64,000 nt of DNA from COE1 sp910588595 (GCA_948957135.1 CARDBT010000006.1:32712-96711), one strand, 5' to 3'; shown: positions 1 through 8,968, counted from the stretch's first letter. Numbers and translations are program-made. Notes: generated by a model not told the origin, from the sequence alone.

Positions 1-22
1 TAAGAACATGCCCATTCGGGCG

Positions 23-56
23 GGTATAATGTCGACAGACATTATACCATATTTTT
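23..56 (+). terminator. Hairpin terminator of an upstream gene
   Basis: A perfect 11-bp stem (23-33 with 38-48, 4-base loop) is followed on the plus strand by a T-rich run. It overlaps the stop codon of the minus-strand DUF975 gene. It most likely ends transcription of a plus-strand gene left of the window and may also act on the facing gene. Confidence 0.5.
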
Positions 57-875
57 GTTCCGCACGGACATAATATCCAGATAAAGGTTCGCCAGCGCCA
101 TGTTCTGGTACGGGATTACCCAGATCAGTGTGATGCCGCAGGTAAACAGGCTGAGCAGGAACGCAGGGAGAAAGCTTACATACAGCAAAAACAAGCGGGC
201 TTTATGGCCATTCATGATCTCAAAACTTTTTTTCAAAATAGTTGCTGCACTCCAGTTAGGGAAGTCGAGAACCATATAAAACGCCGGGAAAAAGGGCAGC
301 GTCAATATCAGTGAGATCACAGTGCACACAAACATGATCAGGTAAAATTTCATGGAAGCACTGTACAAAATGCTGTAGGCTTCTATGAGTTCGCTGCTGT
401 TTGCGCTCCCAGCAAGGAGGCGGCCGAGATCGTTGACATTTCCTCCGTTGAACAGGGGGTAGGAGTTGATGATCTCCATATACTGTGCGGATGCGATCTC
501 AAACGGAATCATGCAGATGGATTCGATGATGGCGATCACAGCGCCGATTCTGAGGATCTTGACCGTGTTCTGTTGGAAACCGCAGAACAGATCCACGATG
601 GTGCTTGGCATATTGCACGCCGATTTCAGAAAGATAAAAGCGGTTCCGACATTCAGCACAGATGCGATGACCCGGACTGCAAAGACTGTAATATAGTTGA
701 TGACAGAACTGATCGTATTGGTCATTGGAATCAGTGAGGTGATGAAGTTCACTGCCATGAATGTGATGAAAAATTTTAGCAGGAGCGAACCGACAAGGAT
801 ACCCAGATGCTGTCCAGTCTGTACTCTTGCCAGGAGTTTTAATTCAAAATTGCTTTTATATTGTGGCTGCTGCAT
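42..875 (-). CDS. DUF975-family integral membrane protein
   Basis: A 277-residue, very hydrophobic protein with about six predicted membrane segments (roughly residues 25-50, 60-85, 110-130, 175-200, 230-260) and short loops. The N-terminal stretch before the first helix and the pattern of long helices with few charges match the DUF975 family of Firmicutes membrane proteins, whose function is unknown. An AAAGGA ribosome site lies about 12 bases before the ATG. It is divergent from tex, with a 195-bp shared upstream region. Family call is by resemblance only. Confidence 0.7.
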   Translation of the reverse strand: MQQPQYKSNFELKLLARVQTGQHLGILVGSLLLKFFITFMAVNFITSLIPMTNTISSVINYITVFAVRVIASVLNVGTAFIFLKSACNMPSTIVDLFCGFQQNTVKILRIGAVIAIIESICMIPFEIASAQYMEIINSYPLFNGGNVNDLGRLLAGSANSSELIEAYSILYSASMKFYLIMFVCTVISLILTLPFFPAFYMVLDFPNWSAATILKKSFEIMNGHKARLFLLYVSFLPAFLLSLFTCGITLIWVIPYQNMALANLYLDIMSVRNKNMV

Positions 876-979
876 AGTACGAAGTCCTTTCTTGTTGTAT
901 GGATGGTATGATAAATAAAGCTGTAACCCATTGTATCATGTTTAATACAATAAAACAATGAAATCAACGTGAAAATTTC

Positions 980-1008
980 TTGAATCGCGCAGGATTTTCC
1001 CTTATAAT
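980..1008 (+). promoter_or_regulatory. SigA-type promoter of tex
   Basis: TTGAAT at 980-985 and TATAAT at 1003-1008 are separated by 17 bp, close to the vegetative consensus. It would give a leader of about 55 bases before the tex start. Confidence 0.65.
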
Positions 1009-1070
1009 TGAACTGTTCAGCCGACAGCTGAAATAAAATTTTTACAGTATAATAAAGGAAAAGTTGAGCT

Positions 1071-3437
1071 ATGGATATCATTTTAAAGCTAAAAGAAGAA
1101 CTAAATGTAGAAAAATGGCAGGTGGAAGCTGCCGTCAAACTGATAGATGAGGGAAACACTATTCCATTCATCTCCAGATACCGCAAGGAGGTTACGGGCT
1201 CACTCAATGACGAAGTGCTGCGAAACCTCAATGAGAGGCTTGGGTATCTCAGAAATCTGGAGGAGAAAAAGGAGCAGGTACTTGGAAGCATCGAGGAGCA
1301 GGGAAAGCTCACAGAGGAGCTGAGAACAAAGATCCTTGCGGCGGAGACCATCGTTGCTGTTGATGACCTGTATCTTCCGTACAGACCAAAGAGAAAAACG
1401 CGCGCCAGTGTCGCGAAAGAGAAAGGTCTTGACGGGCTGGCGGACATTATCCTGGCACAGGAGACAACAAATCCGCTGACTGCAGAGGCAGAGAGATATG
1501 TGAGTGAGGAAAAGGGCGTAAACAATATAAAAGAAGCACTGCAGGGAGCCATGGATATCATCGCCGAAACAATATCAGACGAGGCTGAATTTAGAACATA
1601 TATTCGACAGGCAACCTTTGAGGAAGGAAAGATCACAAGTACTGCGAAGGACGCAAAAGCGCAGAGTGTGTATGAAATGTACTACAATTTTGAAGAGCCT
1701 GTCAGTAAGGTTGCCGGACACAGGGTTCTCGCATTGAACAGGGGAGAGAATGAGAAGATTCTCACGGTAAAGATCGAGGCACCTACCGAGCGCATTATCC
1801 GTTTTCTGGAGAAGAAACTCATTACGAAAGACAATGAAAATACGACACCGGCACTGCAGGAGACTATTGCGGACAGCTACAACAGGCTGATCGCACCCGC
1901 GATCGAGCGCGATATCAGAAACGAGCTGACTGAGAGGGCAGAGGACGGGGCGATCACAGTGTTTGGAAAGAACTTAGAACAGCTCCTTATGCAGCCTCCG
2001 ATTGCAGGGAAGATCGTTCTTGGATGGGATCCTGCATTCCGGACAGGGTGTAAACTTGCCGTGGTGGACGCGACGGGCAAGGTACTGGACACGAAAGTTA
2101 TTTATCCGACTGCGCCCCAGAACAAGGTTGAGGAGGCGAAAAAGGAGCTGAAGAAGCTGATTAGCAAATACGGTGTGAGCCTGATCTCTGTGGGCAACGG
2201 CACTGCGTCGCGCGAATCCGAACAGGTTATCGTGGAGTTGATCAAGGAGCTTGACACGCCGGTCCAGTATGTCATCGTAAACGAGGCGGGGGCTTCGGTC
2301 TATTCGGCAAGCAAGCTCGCGACAGAGGAATTTCCGAACTTCGATGTGGGACAGAGAAGTGCGGCATCCATCGCAAGGCGTCTGCAGGATCCGCTGGCAG
2401 AGCTTGTCAAGATCGATCCGAAGTCCATCGGTGTGGGACAGTACCAGCACGACATGAATCAGAAAAAGCTCAGTGAGGCGCTGAACGGCGTCGTGGAAGA
2501 TTCCGTGAACAAGGTCGGAGTGGATCTGAACACAGCGTCCGCATCGCTGCTGGAATATATCTCAGGCATCAACAAGACCATAGCCAAAAATATTGTGGAT
2601 TACAGGGAGACCAACGGGAGATTCCGCAACAGAAAGCAGTTGTTGAAGGTCGCGAAGCTCGGACCGAAGGCATATGAGCAGTGTGCAGGTTTTATGCGCA
2701 TTCTCGACGGTGACAATCCATTAGATGCCACAAGCGTGCATCCAGAGTCCTATGATGCGGCGCTAAAGCTTCTAGAAAAACTCAATATTTCCATGGATGA
2801 TCTCAAAGAGATACAGAAAAAAGCAGCTTCCGCCAAGACAGTGAAACCGGAAAAACAGACCAATGTCAAAACGAAAAGCAGCAAAAAGCAGAATATTGTT
2901 ATCAAGAACACCAATACTGCTATGGGAAAAGCGCTCGCAGCAGCAATGGGCGGCGTGACGCTCGACGCACCACAGCCCCAGGGCACGAAGACGGAAAATT
3001 CTGAACCGCAGGCAGCGTCAGGCGGACTTGAGAAGCGCGTCAAGGACAAGAAGAAGATGGCGCAGGAACTAGGGATCGGTGAGATCACACTGACAGATAT
3101 TCTCAAAGAGCTTGAGAAGCCGGCAAGAGATCCGCGAGAGAATATGCCAAAACCGATTCTCAGGAGCGATGTCCTTGAAATGAAGGACTTAAAGCCAGGG
3201 ATGATCTTGAAAGGAACTGTGCGAAACGTCATTGATTTTGGGGTGTTTGTAGATATCGGGGTCCACCAGGACGGGCTAGTGCATATTTCCCAGATCACCA
3301 ACAAATTTATCAAACATCCGCTAGAGGCAGTCAGCGTGGGGGATATCGTGGATGTGAAAGTGCTTGATGTAGATCTGTCAAAGAAGAGGATATCCCTTAC
3401 AATGCGGCTTGACCAGGATGACAAAAAGAATGTCTGA
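1071..3437 (+). CDS. tex: Tex-type transcription accessory / RNA-binding protein
   Basis: A 788-residue cytosolic nucleic-acid-binding protein of the Tex family. In order: the N-terminal helical Tex domain (1-200), a YqgF/RNase-H-like domain beginning near IVLGWDPAFRTGCK (about 315-440), helix-hairpin-helix repeats (about 490-560, with YISGINKTIAKNIV), a charged low-complexity linker (about 580-660), and a C-terminal S1 RNA-binding domain (about 700-780, GTVRNVIDFGVFVDIG). Bacterial Tex is usually 720-780 residues, so this is full length with a slightly long linker. The ATG has an AAAGGA site 11 bases upstream. It is ordinary chromosomal backbone, with the dehydrogenase gene 54 bp downstream. 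Confidence 0.95.
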   Translation: MDIILKLKEELNVEKWQVEAAVKLIDEGNTIPFISRYRKEVTGSLNDEVLRNLNERLGYLRNLEEKKEQVLGSIEEQGKLTEELRTKILAAETIVAVDDLYLPYRPKRKTRASVAKEKGLDGLADIILAQETTNPLTAEAERYVSEEKGVNNIKEALQGAMDIIAETISDEAEFRTYIRQATFEEGKITSTAKDAKAQSVYEMYYNFEEPVSKVAGHRVLALNRGENEKILTVKIEAPTERIIRFLEKKLITKDNENTTPALQETIADSYNRLIAPAIERDIRNELTERAEDGAITVFGKNLEQLLMQPPIAGKIVLGWDPAFRTGCKLAVVDATGKVLDTKVIYPTAPQNKVEEAKKELKKLISKYGVSLISVGNGTASRESEQVIVELIKELDTPVQYVIVNEAGASVYSASKLATEEFPNFDVGQRSAASIARRLQDPLAELVKIDPKSIGVGQYQHDMNQKKLSEALNGVVEDSVNKVGVDLNTASASLLEYISGINKTIAKNIVDYRETNGRFRNRKQLLKVAKLGPKAYEQCAGFMRILDGDNPLDATSVHPESYDAALKLLEKLNISMDDLKEIQKKAASAKTVKPEKQTNVKTKSSKKQNIVIKNTNTAMGKALAAAMGGVTLDAPQPQGTKTENSEPQAASGGLEKRVKDKKKMAQELGIGEITLTDILKELEKPARDPRENMPKPILRSDVLEMKDLKPGMILKGTVRNVIDFGVFVDIGVHQDGLVHISQITNKFIKHPLEAVSVGDIVDVKVLDVDLSKKRISLTMRLDQDDKKNV

Positions 3438-3491
3438 TCAAGTGCCGCAATGGAAAATAAATGATATATCAAAGAAAAGGAGAACGTCGTC

Positions 3492-5120
3492 ATGAAGATC
3501 AATTTACAGGGAGTTACGGCTAACGCCAATCGAAAGAAGTGGGCGGAAAAAGGCTATACCCTGCCGCAGTATGACATAGCGCAGGTGATGAAGGCAACAA
3601 AGGAGAATCCCTTGTGGATTCATTTCGGGGCTGGAAATCTGTTTCGCGCATTTCACGCGGTCATCGCACAGAACCTGCTGAATGCAGGAAAACTCGACAG
3701 GGGAATCCTGGTGGCAGAAGGATTTGACTATGAGATCATAGAGAAGATGTATGCGCCGCACGACAACCTCGGAATTGCGGTGACTTTGAAAGCGGACGGA
3801 ACGATTGCCAAAGAAGTGGTAGGAAGCATCGCGCAAGCCCTTCCGCTTGATTCCGCAGACAAACTGGCGTTTGCGAGGCTGAAAGGTGTTTTTGCAAATG
3901 ACTCCTTACAGATGGCGACATTCACGATCACGGAAAAAGGCTACAGCCTGACAAATGCAAAGGGCGAACTGCTGTCTGACGTGGCGGAGGACTTCGCTGC
4001 GGGACCGGAGCAACCGGTAAGCTATATGGGAAAGGTAACGGCGCTGCTGTATGCGCGGTACTGCGCAGGCAAAAAACCGCTTGCCATGGTGAGCACGGAT
4101 AATTGTTCCCACAATGGGGACAAACTGTATGCGGCAGTATCAGCGTTCGCAGCAGCGTGGGCAGAAAACAAGAAGGCGGATGCAGGTTTTCAGCAATATA
4201 TTGAGTCGGAAAAAGTCTCTTTTCCGTGGAGCATGATCGACAAGATCACGCCGAGACCAGACGCATCGGTGGAAAAGATCCTGCAGGAGGATGGTGTGCA
4301 AGAACTCGAACCAGTCATCACTTCCAAGAACACGTACGTGGCGCCGTTTGTCAACGCGGAGGAGACAGAGTACCTGGTGATCGAGGACGATTTTCCGAAC
4401 GGCCGTCCAAGGCTGGAGGAAGGCGGGGTCTTGTTTACAGACCGTGCGACAGTGGATAAAGTGGAGAAGATGAAAGTATGTACCTGCCTAAATCCGTTGC
4501 ACACCTGCCTTGCTGTTTTCGGCTGCCTGCTCGGCTACCAGAAGATCTCCGACGAAATGCAGGACCAGGAGCTCGTGAGGCTGGTGGAACAGGTAGGATA
4601 TCAGGAAGGGCTTCCTGTAGTGGTCAACCCAGGCATCTTGAATCCCAAAGAATTTATCGACACTGTCTTGAAGATACGTGTCACCAACCCGTTTATGCCG
4701 GATACGCCCCAGCGGATTGCCACAGATACTTCGCAGAAGCTGGCGATCCGCTTCGGAGAGACCATCAAGGCATATCAGGCGGATGAAAATCTAAAAGTAG
4801 ATGACCTGCAGATGATACCGCTTGTCCTTGCAGGGTGGCTTCGGTATCTGATGGCAGTGGATGACAGTGGGGAAGCGTTTGAGCCAAGTTCCGATCCGCT
4901 CCTCGAGACGCTGCGCCCACAGATGGCAAAACTCAAACTAGGTGATACGCAGGTGGAAGATATAATAAAGCCCATCATGGAGAATGACAGTATATTTGGT
5001 GTAAATCTCTATGAGGCAGGCATAGCGGACAGGGTGTGTGGTTATTTCGTGGAATTGAACGCAGGCGCAGGGGCAGTCCGCAGGACATTGAAAAAATATT
5101 TAACACCGAAAACTCCTTAA
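3492..5120 (+). CDS. Mannitol dehydrogenase family oxidoreductase (fructuronate reductase-like)
   Basis: A 542-residue member of the long-chain polyol-specific dehydrogenase family, which reduces keto-sugars or hexuronates such as fructuronate with NAD(P)H. The N-terminal Rossmann part contains WIHFGAGNLFRAFHA, the family dinucleotide loop. STDNCSHNGD and FPWSMIDKITPRP are the conserved mid-protein motifs, and the C-terminal helical domain starts near LNPLHTCLAVFG. Length fits UxuB/MtlD-like enzymes (about 480-545). An AAAGGAG site precedes the ATG. UxuB (D-mannonate oxidoreductase) is the most likely identity, but mannitol or altronate specificity cannot be excluded, and no uronate pathway neighbours are in view. 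Confidence 0.85.
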   Translation: MKINLQGVTANANRKKWAEKGYTLPQYDIAQVMKATKENPLWIHFGAGNLFRAFHAVIAQNLLNAGKLDRGILVAEGFDYEIIEKMYAPHDNLGIAVTLKADGTIAKEVVGSIAQALPLDSADKLAFARLKGVFANDSLQMATFTITEKGYSLTNAKGELLSDVAEDFAAGPEQPVSYMGKVTALLYARYCAGKKPLAMVSTDNCSHNGDKLYAAVSAFAAAWAENKKADAGFQQYIESEKVSFPWSMIDKITPRPDASVEKILQEDGVQELEPVITSKNTYVAPFVNAEETEYLVIEDDFPNGRPRLEEGGVLFTDRATVDKVEKMKVCTCLNPLHTCLAVFGCLLGYQKISDEMQDQELVRLVEQVGYQEGLPVVVNPGILNPKEFIDTVLKIRVTNPFMPDTPQRIATDTSQKLAIRFGETIKAYQADENLKVDDLQMIPLVLAGWLRYLMAVDDSGEAFEPSSDPLLETLRPQMAKLKLGDTQVEDIIKPIMENDSIFGVNLYEAGIADRVCGYFVELNAGAGAVRRTLKKYLTPKTP

Positions 5121-5126
5121 TCCGTT

Positions 5127-5290
5127 GTGGAGGAATACCGGGTCCGCAGTAAGGAAGGAATCGAGCGGCTGGTGAACCTGATCAGTCTGTCCTATAGCAC
5201 CATGCCCCTGCTTCCTTACAGCGATGAACCCTTTTGCGGGTATCAGTCCGCCAGCAAATCCAGGCAGATATCATTTTGTGTAGTTTCGGA
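5127..5290 (+). pseudogene. Transposase fragment
   Basis: About 45 in-frame codons read VRSKEGIERLVNLISLSYS and onward, resembling the C-terminal part of a DDE transposase. The frame then runs into unrelated sequence. From 5291 to about 5430 another open fragment (YLVIDFSKAEQDSAASDE...) is present that I cannot assign. Together with the next two entries this shows that 5121-5800 is built from pieces of mobile-element genes. Confidence 0.4.
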
Positions 5291-5429
5291 AGATTTCTCG
5301 AAACGATTAAAAATGGTTCTGCCCTATATCTTGTTATTGATTTTAGTAAAGCGGAGCAGGATTCTGCAGCATCTGATGAAGATATTACGAATCTTTCCAA
5401 AAGACTGATTGAACAGAATAAAGAGGCTT

Positions 5430-5489
5430 ATGTTCCTTGTACTGTCTCCTAAGTTCTTCAAGTGTGTTCACTTTTTTTAAATACTTCAT
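5430..5489 (-). pseudogene. 5' stub of a J-domain (DnaJ-like) gene
   Basis: On the minus strand an AGGAGG site is followed by ATG and MKYLKKVNTLEELRRQYKE, the typical opening of small J-domain proteins carried by Firmicutes conjugative elements. The HPD motif is absent because similarity ends after about 20 codons, where it joins other sequence. Only the start of the gene survives. Confidence 0.5.
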
Positions 5490-5594
5490 ATCTCATGACC
5501 TCCTATCCTTGAACTTGATCCAGCCTGTCGAACATTTTCTTGTTACTTTTCCATCACTGTCGACTAATTGATTCAACTGCCGACGTGGTACTAC

Positions 5595-5800
5595 TATTCT
5601 TTGAATACCTCTCAGAAGAAAAATTATACCCTTTAGGCACATCAGATGAATATGTCACAGCACCTTATGAAGAATACCCCATTACGATATGCGGTCAGAC
5701 AGTTATCCTCACCAATAGGGAGCTTGCCGCTGCCCTGTTCAAGTTCCGCTTTGACGGACAGTGTTCAATCAGAACAATGGGAGAAGTTGTTGTGATTTAA
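5595..5800 (+). pseudogene. Sigma-factor / HTH gene fusion scar
   Basis: The reading frame FEYLSEEKLYPLGTSDE through TNRELAAAL closely matches the middle of the element sigma factor at 22491-22934 in this same window. It then switches without frame loss to FKFRFD, the last residues of the HTH protein at 22304-22504. The two source genes share GCCCTGTT at the switch point, so this looks like a microhomology-mediated deletion of a second sigma-HTH pair. No functional product is expected. Confidence 0.65.
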
Positions 5801-5843
5801 TCATTTAATAGATTTCTAATTATCTCTTTAGATGTTCTTATAT

Positions 5844-5885
5844 GCCGGTATAGCCCGTTATTCCGGGCTTTTCCGGCACTTTTTA
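5844..5885 (+). terminator. Nested hairpin terminator
   Basis: GCCGG (5844-5848) pairs with CCGGC (5873-5877) around an inner AGCCCG/CGGGCT stem (5852-5857, 5864-5869), followed by ACTTTTTAT. The orientation fits plus-strand transcription arriving from the remnant region. Confidence 0.55.
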
Positions 5886-5939
5886 TATCGGAAGAACCTC
5901 ACAAATCTTTTTATTACCCCTCATGTTTTCGCTCTCAAA

Positions 5940-5960
5940 AGTAGTAAAAGCAGTAGTAAA
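5940..5960. repeat. Direct repeats beside int (probable integrase arm sites)
   Basis: AGTAGTAAA occurs at 5940-5948 and 5952-5960, with a period of 12 bp, just outside the int stop codon. Tn916-family integrases bind short direct repeats near the element ends through their N-terminal domain, so these are candidate arm sites. The element end and attachment junction should lie between about 5800 and 5940; I cannot fix the base. Confidence 0.4.
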
Positions 5961-5973
5961 TTCTGCGTACTAC

Positions 5974-7251
5974 TTATGCCGCCTTGGTTTCCTCGGCGCT
6001 TTCCGCCACAGCTTCCGGCTTGGCCTCTGCGGTGGTTTTTGCCTTGGCTTGCAGCCGTTCCATTTCCTCCTGTGCGGAATGGAAAGTAGCGTGGGCGTAA
6101 TAGTTCAGCGTCATTACAATGTTGGCGTGTCCCATGATGTACTGCAATGCCTTGGGGTTCATGCCCGCGTTTGCCATTCTGGTACAGAATGTATGCCGCA
6201 TGGTGTGCGGCGTCATCACATCGGGCAGCGGCTCCTTGTGGCACTTGTTGTACTTCTTGGCAAGGCACTTGAACATGGCGTCATAGTTGACGGCGGTTTT
6301 GGGTAGGCCGTCCCGGTTCAGGAACAGGAAGTCCTTATAACCGTCAACCTCAATGCACCTGCCGTCCCTGCGCTTCTTCAACACGCGCTCAAACGCTTCA
6401 TAGGCGGCTGCGCTCATAGGCACTTGACGGAATCCGCTTTCTGTTTTTGGCGCTTCGATATAGTAGCCGTCCTCGGTGCTTCTCAAAAGCTGGTGGTCTA
6501 CATTCACAAAGCGCTTTTCAAAATTCAGGTCAGCGGGCGTCAGGCCGCAGAGTTCGGAAATACGAAGTCCGGTTTCCAGCAGGATCACCACCTCGTCATA
6601 ATACTTGGCATAGACGGGATCGTTCTGCATGAAGTCCAAAAGCTCGTTTTCCTGTGTAGGGGTAAGCGGCACCTTTGGTACGGTATCGTCGTTGATAACC
6701 TCATTGATCTGGAAGTCAAAGGGATTCTTGCGGAGGCAGTCGTCCTGTACGGCCATATAAAAGATGGCTTTTAAGGAACGCTTGCTGTTGCAGATGGTGT
6801 TGTAGGCAACGCCTTTTTCCTGCATACGCAAGGCCCATTCTTTCGCGTCGGACAGCTTCACGCTGTCAATGCTGGCCGCGCCCAGCTTATCTTCGGACAG
6901 AAGTTTCATCAACTGCTGGCGGCTCTTTTGGGTTCCTTTCCGCACATTCCCGCGCTGCCGGGTGTACTTTTCATAAAGCTGGCACACGGTCATTTTCTTG
7001 CCGATGGTGTCTATCCCGTCGTCAAGGTCTTTCTGTATCTGCTTGATCTTCTCGCGCAGGGAAAGACAGGGCCGCTTCCCGGCAGGTACTTTGTCGGTAG
7101 GTACTAACTTCCATGAGTAAACAAACTGGGGTTCTCCAAAGGTGTCAATGTATTTGTAAGCGTATCTTCCATCTGATCGCTGGCTCTCTCCAGACTTCAA
7201 AAGGCGGCCTTTGTTGTCCCGTCTTTTTTCATCTCGTTCTTTTCTTGGCAT
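5974..7251 (-). CDS. int: Tn916-family tyrosine integrase
   Basis: A 425-residue site-specific tyrosine recombinase that excises and integrates the element. The N-terminal arm-binding domain (about 8-80) contains GESQRSDGRYAYKYIDTFGE, almost as in Tn916 Int. A core-binding domain (85-180) and catalytic domain (195-390) follow. Catalytic residues are visible: R230 (TGLRISE), K269, H349/R352 (TPHTMRHTF), H375 and the tyrosine in TLNYYAHAT (384/385). The C-terminus is about 20 residues longer than Tn916 Int and ends in an Ala/Glu-rich tail. xis lies directly upstream in the same orientation. All catalytic residues are intact, so it may be active. Confidence 0.95.
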   Translation of the reverse strand: MPRKERDEKRRDNKGRLLKSGESQRSDGRYAYKYIDTFGEPQFVYSWKLVPTDKVPAGKRPCLSLREKIKQIQKDLDDGIDTIGKKMTVCQLYEKYTRQRGNVRKGTQKSRQQLMKLLSEDKLGAASIDSVKLSDAKEWALRMQEKGVAYNTICNSKRSLKAIFYMAVQDDCLRKNPFDFQINEVINDDTVPKVPLTPTQENELLDFMQNDPVYAKYYDEVVILLETGLRISELCGLTPADLNFEKRFVNVDHQLLRSTEDGYYIEAPKTESGFRQVPMSAAAYEAFERVLKKRRDGRCIEVDGYKDFLFLNRDGLPKTAVNYDAMFKCLAKKYNKCHKEPLPDVMTPHTMRHTFCTRMANAGMNPKALQYIMGHANIVMTLNYYAHATFHSAQEEMERLQAKAKTTAEAKPEAVAESAEETKAA

Positions 7252-7330
7252 TTCGTCATGCTCCTTTCCATGACGGAAAGAGCCTTGACACGCTTATAAC
7301 CTATTATAACACGCGCAAGGCCCTTTTTCA

Positions 7331-7534
7331 CTATATTGTGTCAAGGGAATCAATGATTTTTTCAAACTGCTTCCGTTTGATCTGGATGCGGTTGCCGTTT
7401 AAGATCACCCAGCCAGCGGTGGGGTTTTCCTCGGCAAGCCGACGCAGTTTGTTTTCCCCGATCCGAAAATATTTGGACGCTTCCTCAATGGTGAGCGTGT
7501 ATTTTTCCCAAATAGGCACATCGTTATTACTCAT
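7331..7534 (-). CDS. xis: Tn916-type excisionase
   Basis: A 67-residue winged-helix DNA-bending protein that helps Int excise the element. PIWEKYTLTIEEASKYFRIG and GNRIQIKRKQFEKIID match Tn916 Xis nearly residue for residue, as does the length. The ATG at 7534 is chosen because a GGGGG-rich ribosome site lies about 9 bases upstream; a nearer ATG at 7540 hits a stop at once. It precedes int by about 80 bp. Confidence 0.93.
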   Translation of the reverse strand: MSNNDVPIWEKYTLTIEEASKYFRIGENKLRRLAEENPTAGWVILNGNRIQIKRKQFEKIIDSLDTI

Positions 7535-7968
7535 AACATGGCCCCCTTTCTTTTCAAAACAAAGGTTGTTTTTTGTGAAAGTGGGCAGAAAATAACGGAC
7601 GGCTGCTGGCACAGCTCCACGGGAATCTCACCCCCGCGTGGTTCTCACGCGGCCCTGCTCGTTGCCTGCGACGCTTCAAACGCTCGGACTACGACGGCAA
7701 GGGCGTATCATTGTCCTGCCTGCGCGTCGTCGCCCGCAGGCTGCCACACCTGCTTTACGGCCCGGTAAGATCGCTCCGCTTATTCCGCTGGGGGAAAGCC
7801 TCTTGGCGCACCAGCCGCCCGGCTCGGCGCAGACAGAATGTATCCGTCTGCCCTATGACGCGCCGCCATTGTCCTGCGGGCGTATTTGTCAAGGAGCAAA
7901 GGGGCCGCCGGGAAAACTGGCAGGCGGGGAAAGGGAAAGCCGCCTGTCTATGGCCGGGGCCTTAACCG
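7535..7968. other. GC-rich spacer without a recognisable gene
   Basis: About 430 bp between xis and the HTH gene. Open frames exist on the plus strand only because the region is GC-rich; none has a good ribosome site or family resemblance. I see no clear repeat or terminator. Confidence 0.5.
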
Positions 7969-8211
7969 TCAGTCGCCAATGGGACTAACGATGGAATGGA
8001 TCAGCTTGATTTGCAATCGGCGCTTCATATACTCGTCAATGCAGATATGAGGCTGGCCGCTGCCGTCATAGAGCGTCCGGGTACACAGCTTATTGATATA
8101 GCCGTCGTAATGCTGCAAGACACGCTCCACGGCTTCGGCGTTACCGGCGCAGGCCGCGTCGATCACAAAATCAGGCAGAGGGCTTTTGCCCTTGTAACTG
8201 GATTGCTTCAT
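7969..8211 (-). CDS. Small helix-turn-helix protein of the element regulatory module
   Basis: An 80-residue protein of the HTH_16-like family that accompanies the Tn916-type sigma factor. Typical family features are the N-terminal PDFVIDAACAGNAEAVERVL segment and the C-terminal RRLQIKLIHSI helix. It lies 6 bp downstream of the sigma gene in the same orientation, so the two are co-transcribed. It has a paralogue at 22304-22504 beside another sigma factor. Likely role is control of element transcription or excision. Confidence 0.75.
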   Translation of the reverse strand: MKQSSYKGKSPLPDFVIDAACAGNAEAVERVLQHYDGYINKLCTRTLYDGSGQPHICIDEYMKRRLQIKLIHSIVSPIGD

Positions 8212-8217
8212 CCGCGT

Positions 8218-8649
8218 TTAACCTCCCTCCGGCATGAACGCCATCAATTTTATACGCAGGTCTTTCAGGGTGCTTGTCCTGTGGCGCTGTACTGCGCTGC
8301 GGGACATTCCCATCAGGCGGCCAATTTCTTCGTCAGTCAAATCCAGAACAAAGCGGAGAATCAAAATACTCTGCTCGTCTTTTGGCAGGCTGGCAAATGT
8401 CTCGGCCACAAGCTCGTTGTCGATATGTAGGTCATAGCCATGCGAACTGAATGTAAAGCTGTCGCAGGAATATCGATCTACGGTCGAGAGCTTGTCCCAA
8501 TCAGCCGGGGAAAGAGCGTCCAGCGACACTTCACGGTCGCGGCGGCACTTCATTTCCCGCAGATAATCTATCGCCTCATGGTACAGAACCAGCTTGCAGT
8601 AGCGGTCAAACTGGCCCCATTCACCGTATTTGCGGGGGATCGCTTCCAT
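8218..8649 (-). CDS. Sigma-70-like factor, Tn916 Orf7-type
   Basis: A 143-residue short sigma factor. The C-terminal half (about 85-140) is region 4, with the HTH in DLTDEEIGRLMGMSRSAVQRHR. The N-terminal part resembles degenerate region 2 (YHEAIDYLREMK). Such factors switch on excision and transfer genes in Tn916-like elements. The ribosome site is GAAAGGGGGTGAG. It heads a two-gene unit with the HTH protein. Confidence 0.8.
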   Translation of the reverse strand: MEAIPRKYGEWGQFDRYCKLVLYHEAIDYLREMKCRRDREVSLDALSPADWDKLSTVDRYSCDSFTFSSHGYDLHIDNELVAETFASLPKDEQSILILRFVLDLTDEEIGRLMGMSRSAVQRHRTSTLKDLRIKLMAFMPEGG

Positions 8650-8860
8650 CTTCTCACCCCCTTTCTATGGGGGATGTGGTGGTTCTCTCCCTTTCCGCCA
8701 ATAGAGCGAATGGAATCTCTCTGGCTGCCCGCTAAACGCCTCCTTTTTTCACTTTTTTGAAATTTCTTTTTGCGCCGGGAAACAGACCGCAGGAAATAAC
8801 AAAATTCGCCCGGCAGGTCAAAGACCCGATGGGCGAAACAAAAAGCAATATGTTCTTTTC

Positions 8861-8968
8861 CTACATGGTATAGTACATACACACAGCCGCTTGTCCCCGC
8901 TGCCGGGGGACGGCTTTTTTTGACAGGCTAATCCCTGTCGGATTTTGTCGAAGTAGTTTTCGTTGCAT
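8861..8968 (-). CDS. Possible 35-codon leader ORF behind a masked ribosome site
   Basis: Minus-strand ATG at 8968 opens MQRKLLRQNPTGISLSKK and onward, ending VCMYYTM. It has a strong AGGAGG site 8 bases upstream, and that site sits in the loop of an 11-bp perfect hairpin whose right arm includes the start codon. This is the architecture of translation-attenuation or antibiotic-response leaders. It lies between the double-receiver gene and the sigma gene, so it could control the downstream sigma/HTH unit. No family recognised. Confidence 0.4.
   Translation of the reverse strand: MQRKLLRQNPTGISLSKKAVPRQRGQAAVCMYYTM
8885..8921 (+). terminator. GC-rich hairpin with T-run
   Basis: AGCC...GTCCCC pairs with GGGGAC/GGCT and is followed by TTTTTTT on the plus strand. 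In the minus direction the same stem lies inside the leader ORF and could be an attenuator structure. Confidence 0.4.

Noticed and set aside
2750..3529. 259-codon minus-strand frame overlapping the tex 3' end
   Set aside because: Composition is that of antisense to the S1 domain region; no start signal or known domain.
7638..7988. 116-codon plus-strand frame between xis and the HTH gene
   Set aside because: Low-complexity Arg/Pro-rich translation of GC-rich DNA without a start signal.
8568..8882. 104-codon minus-strand frame over the leader/sigma boundary
   Set aside because: It overlaps the well-supported sigma gene in another frame and has no proper ribosome site.
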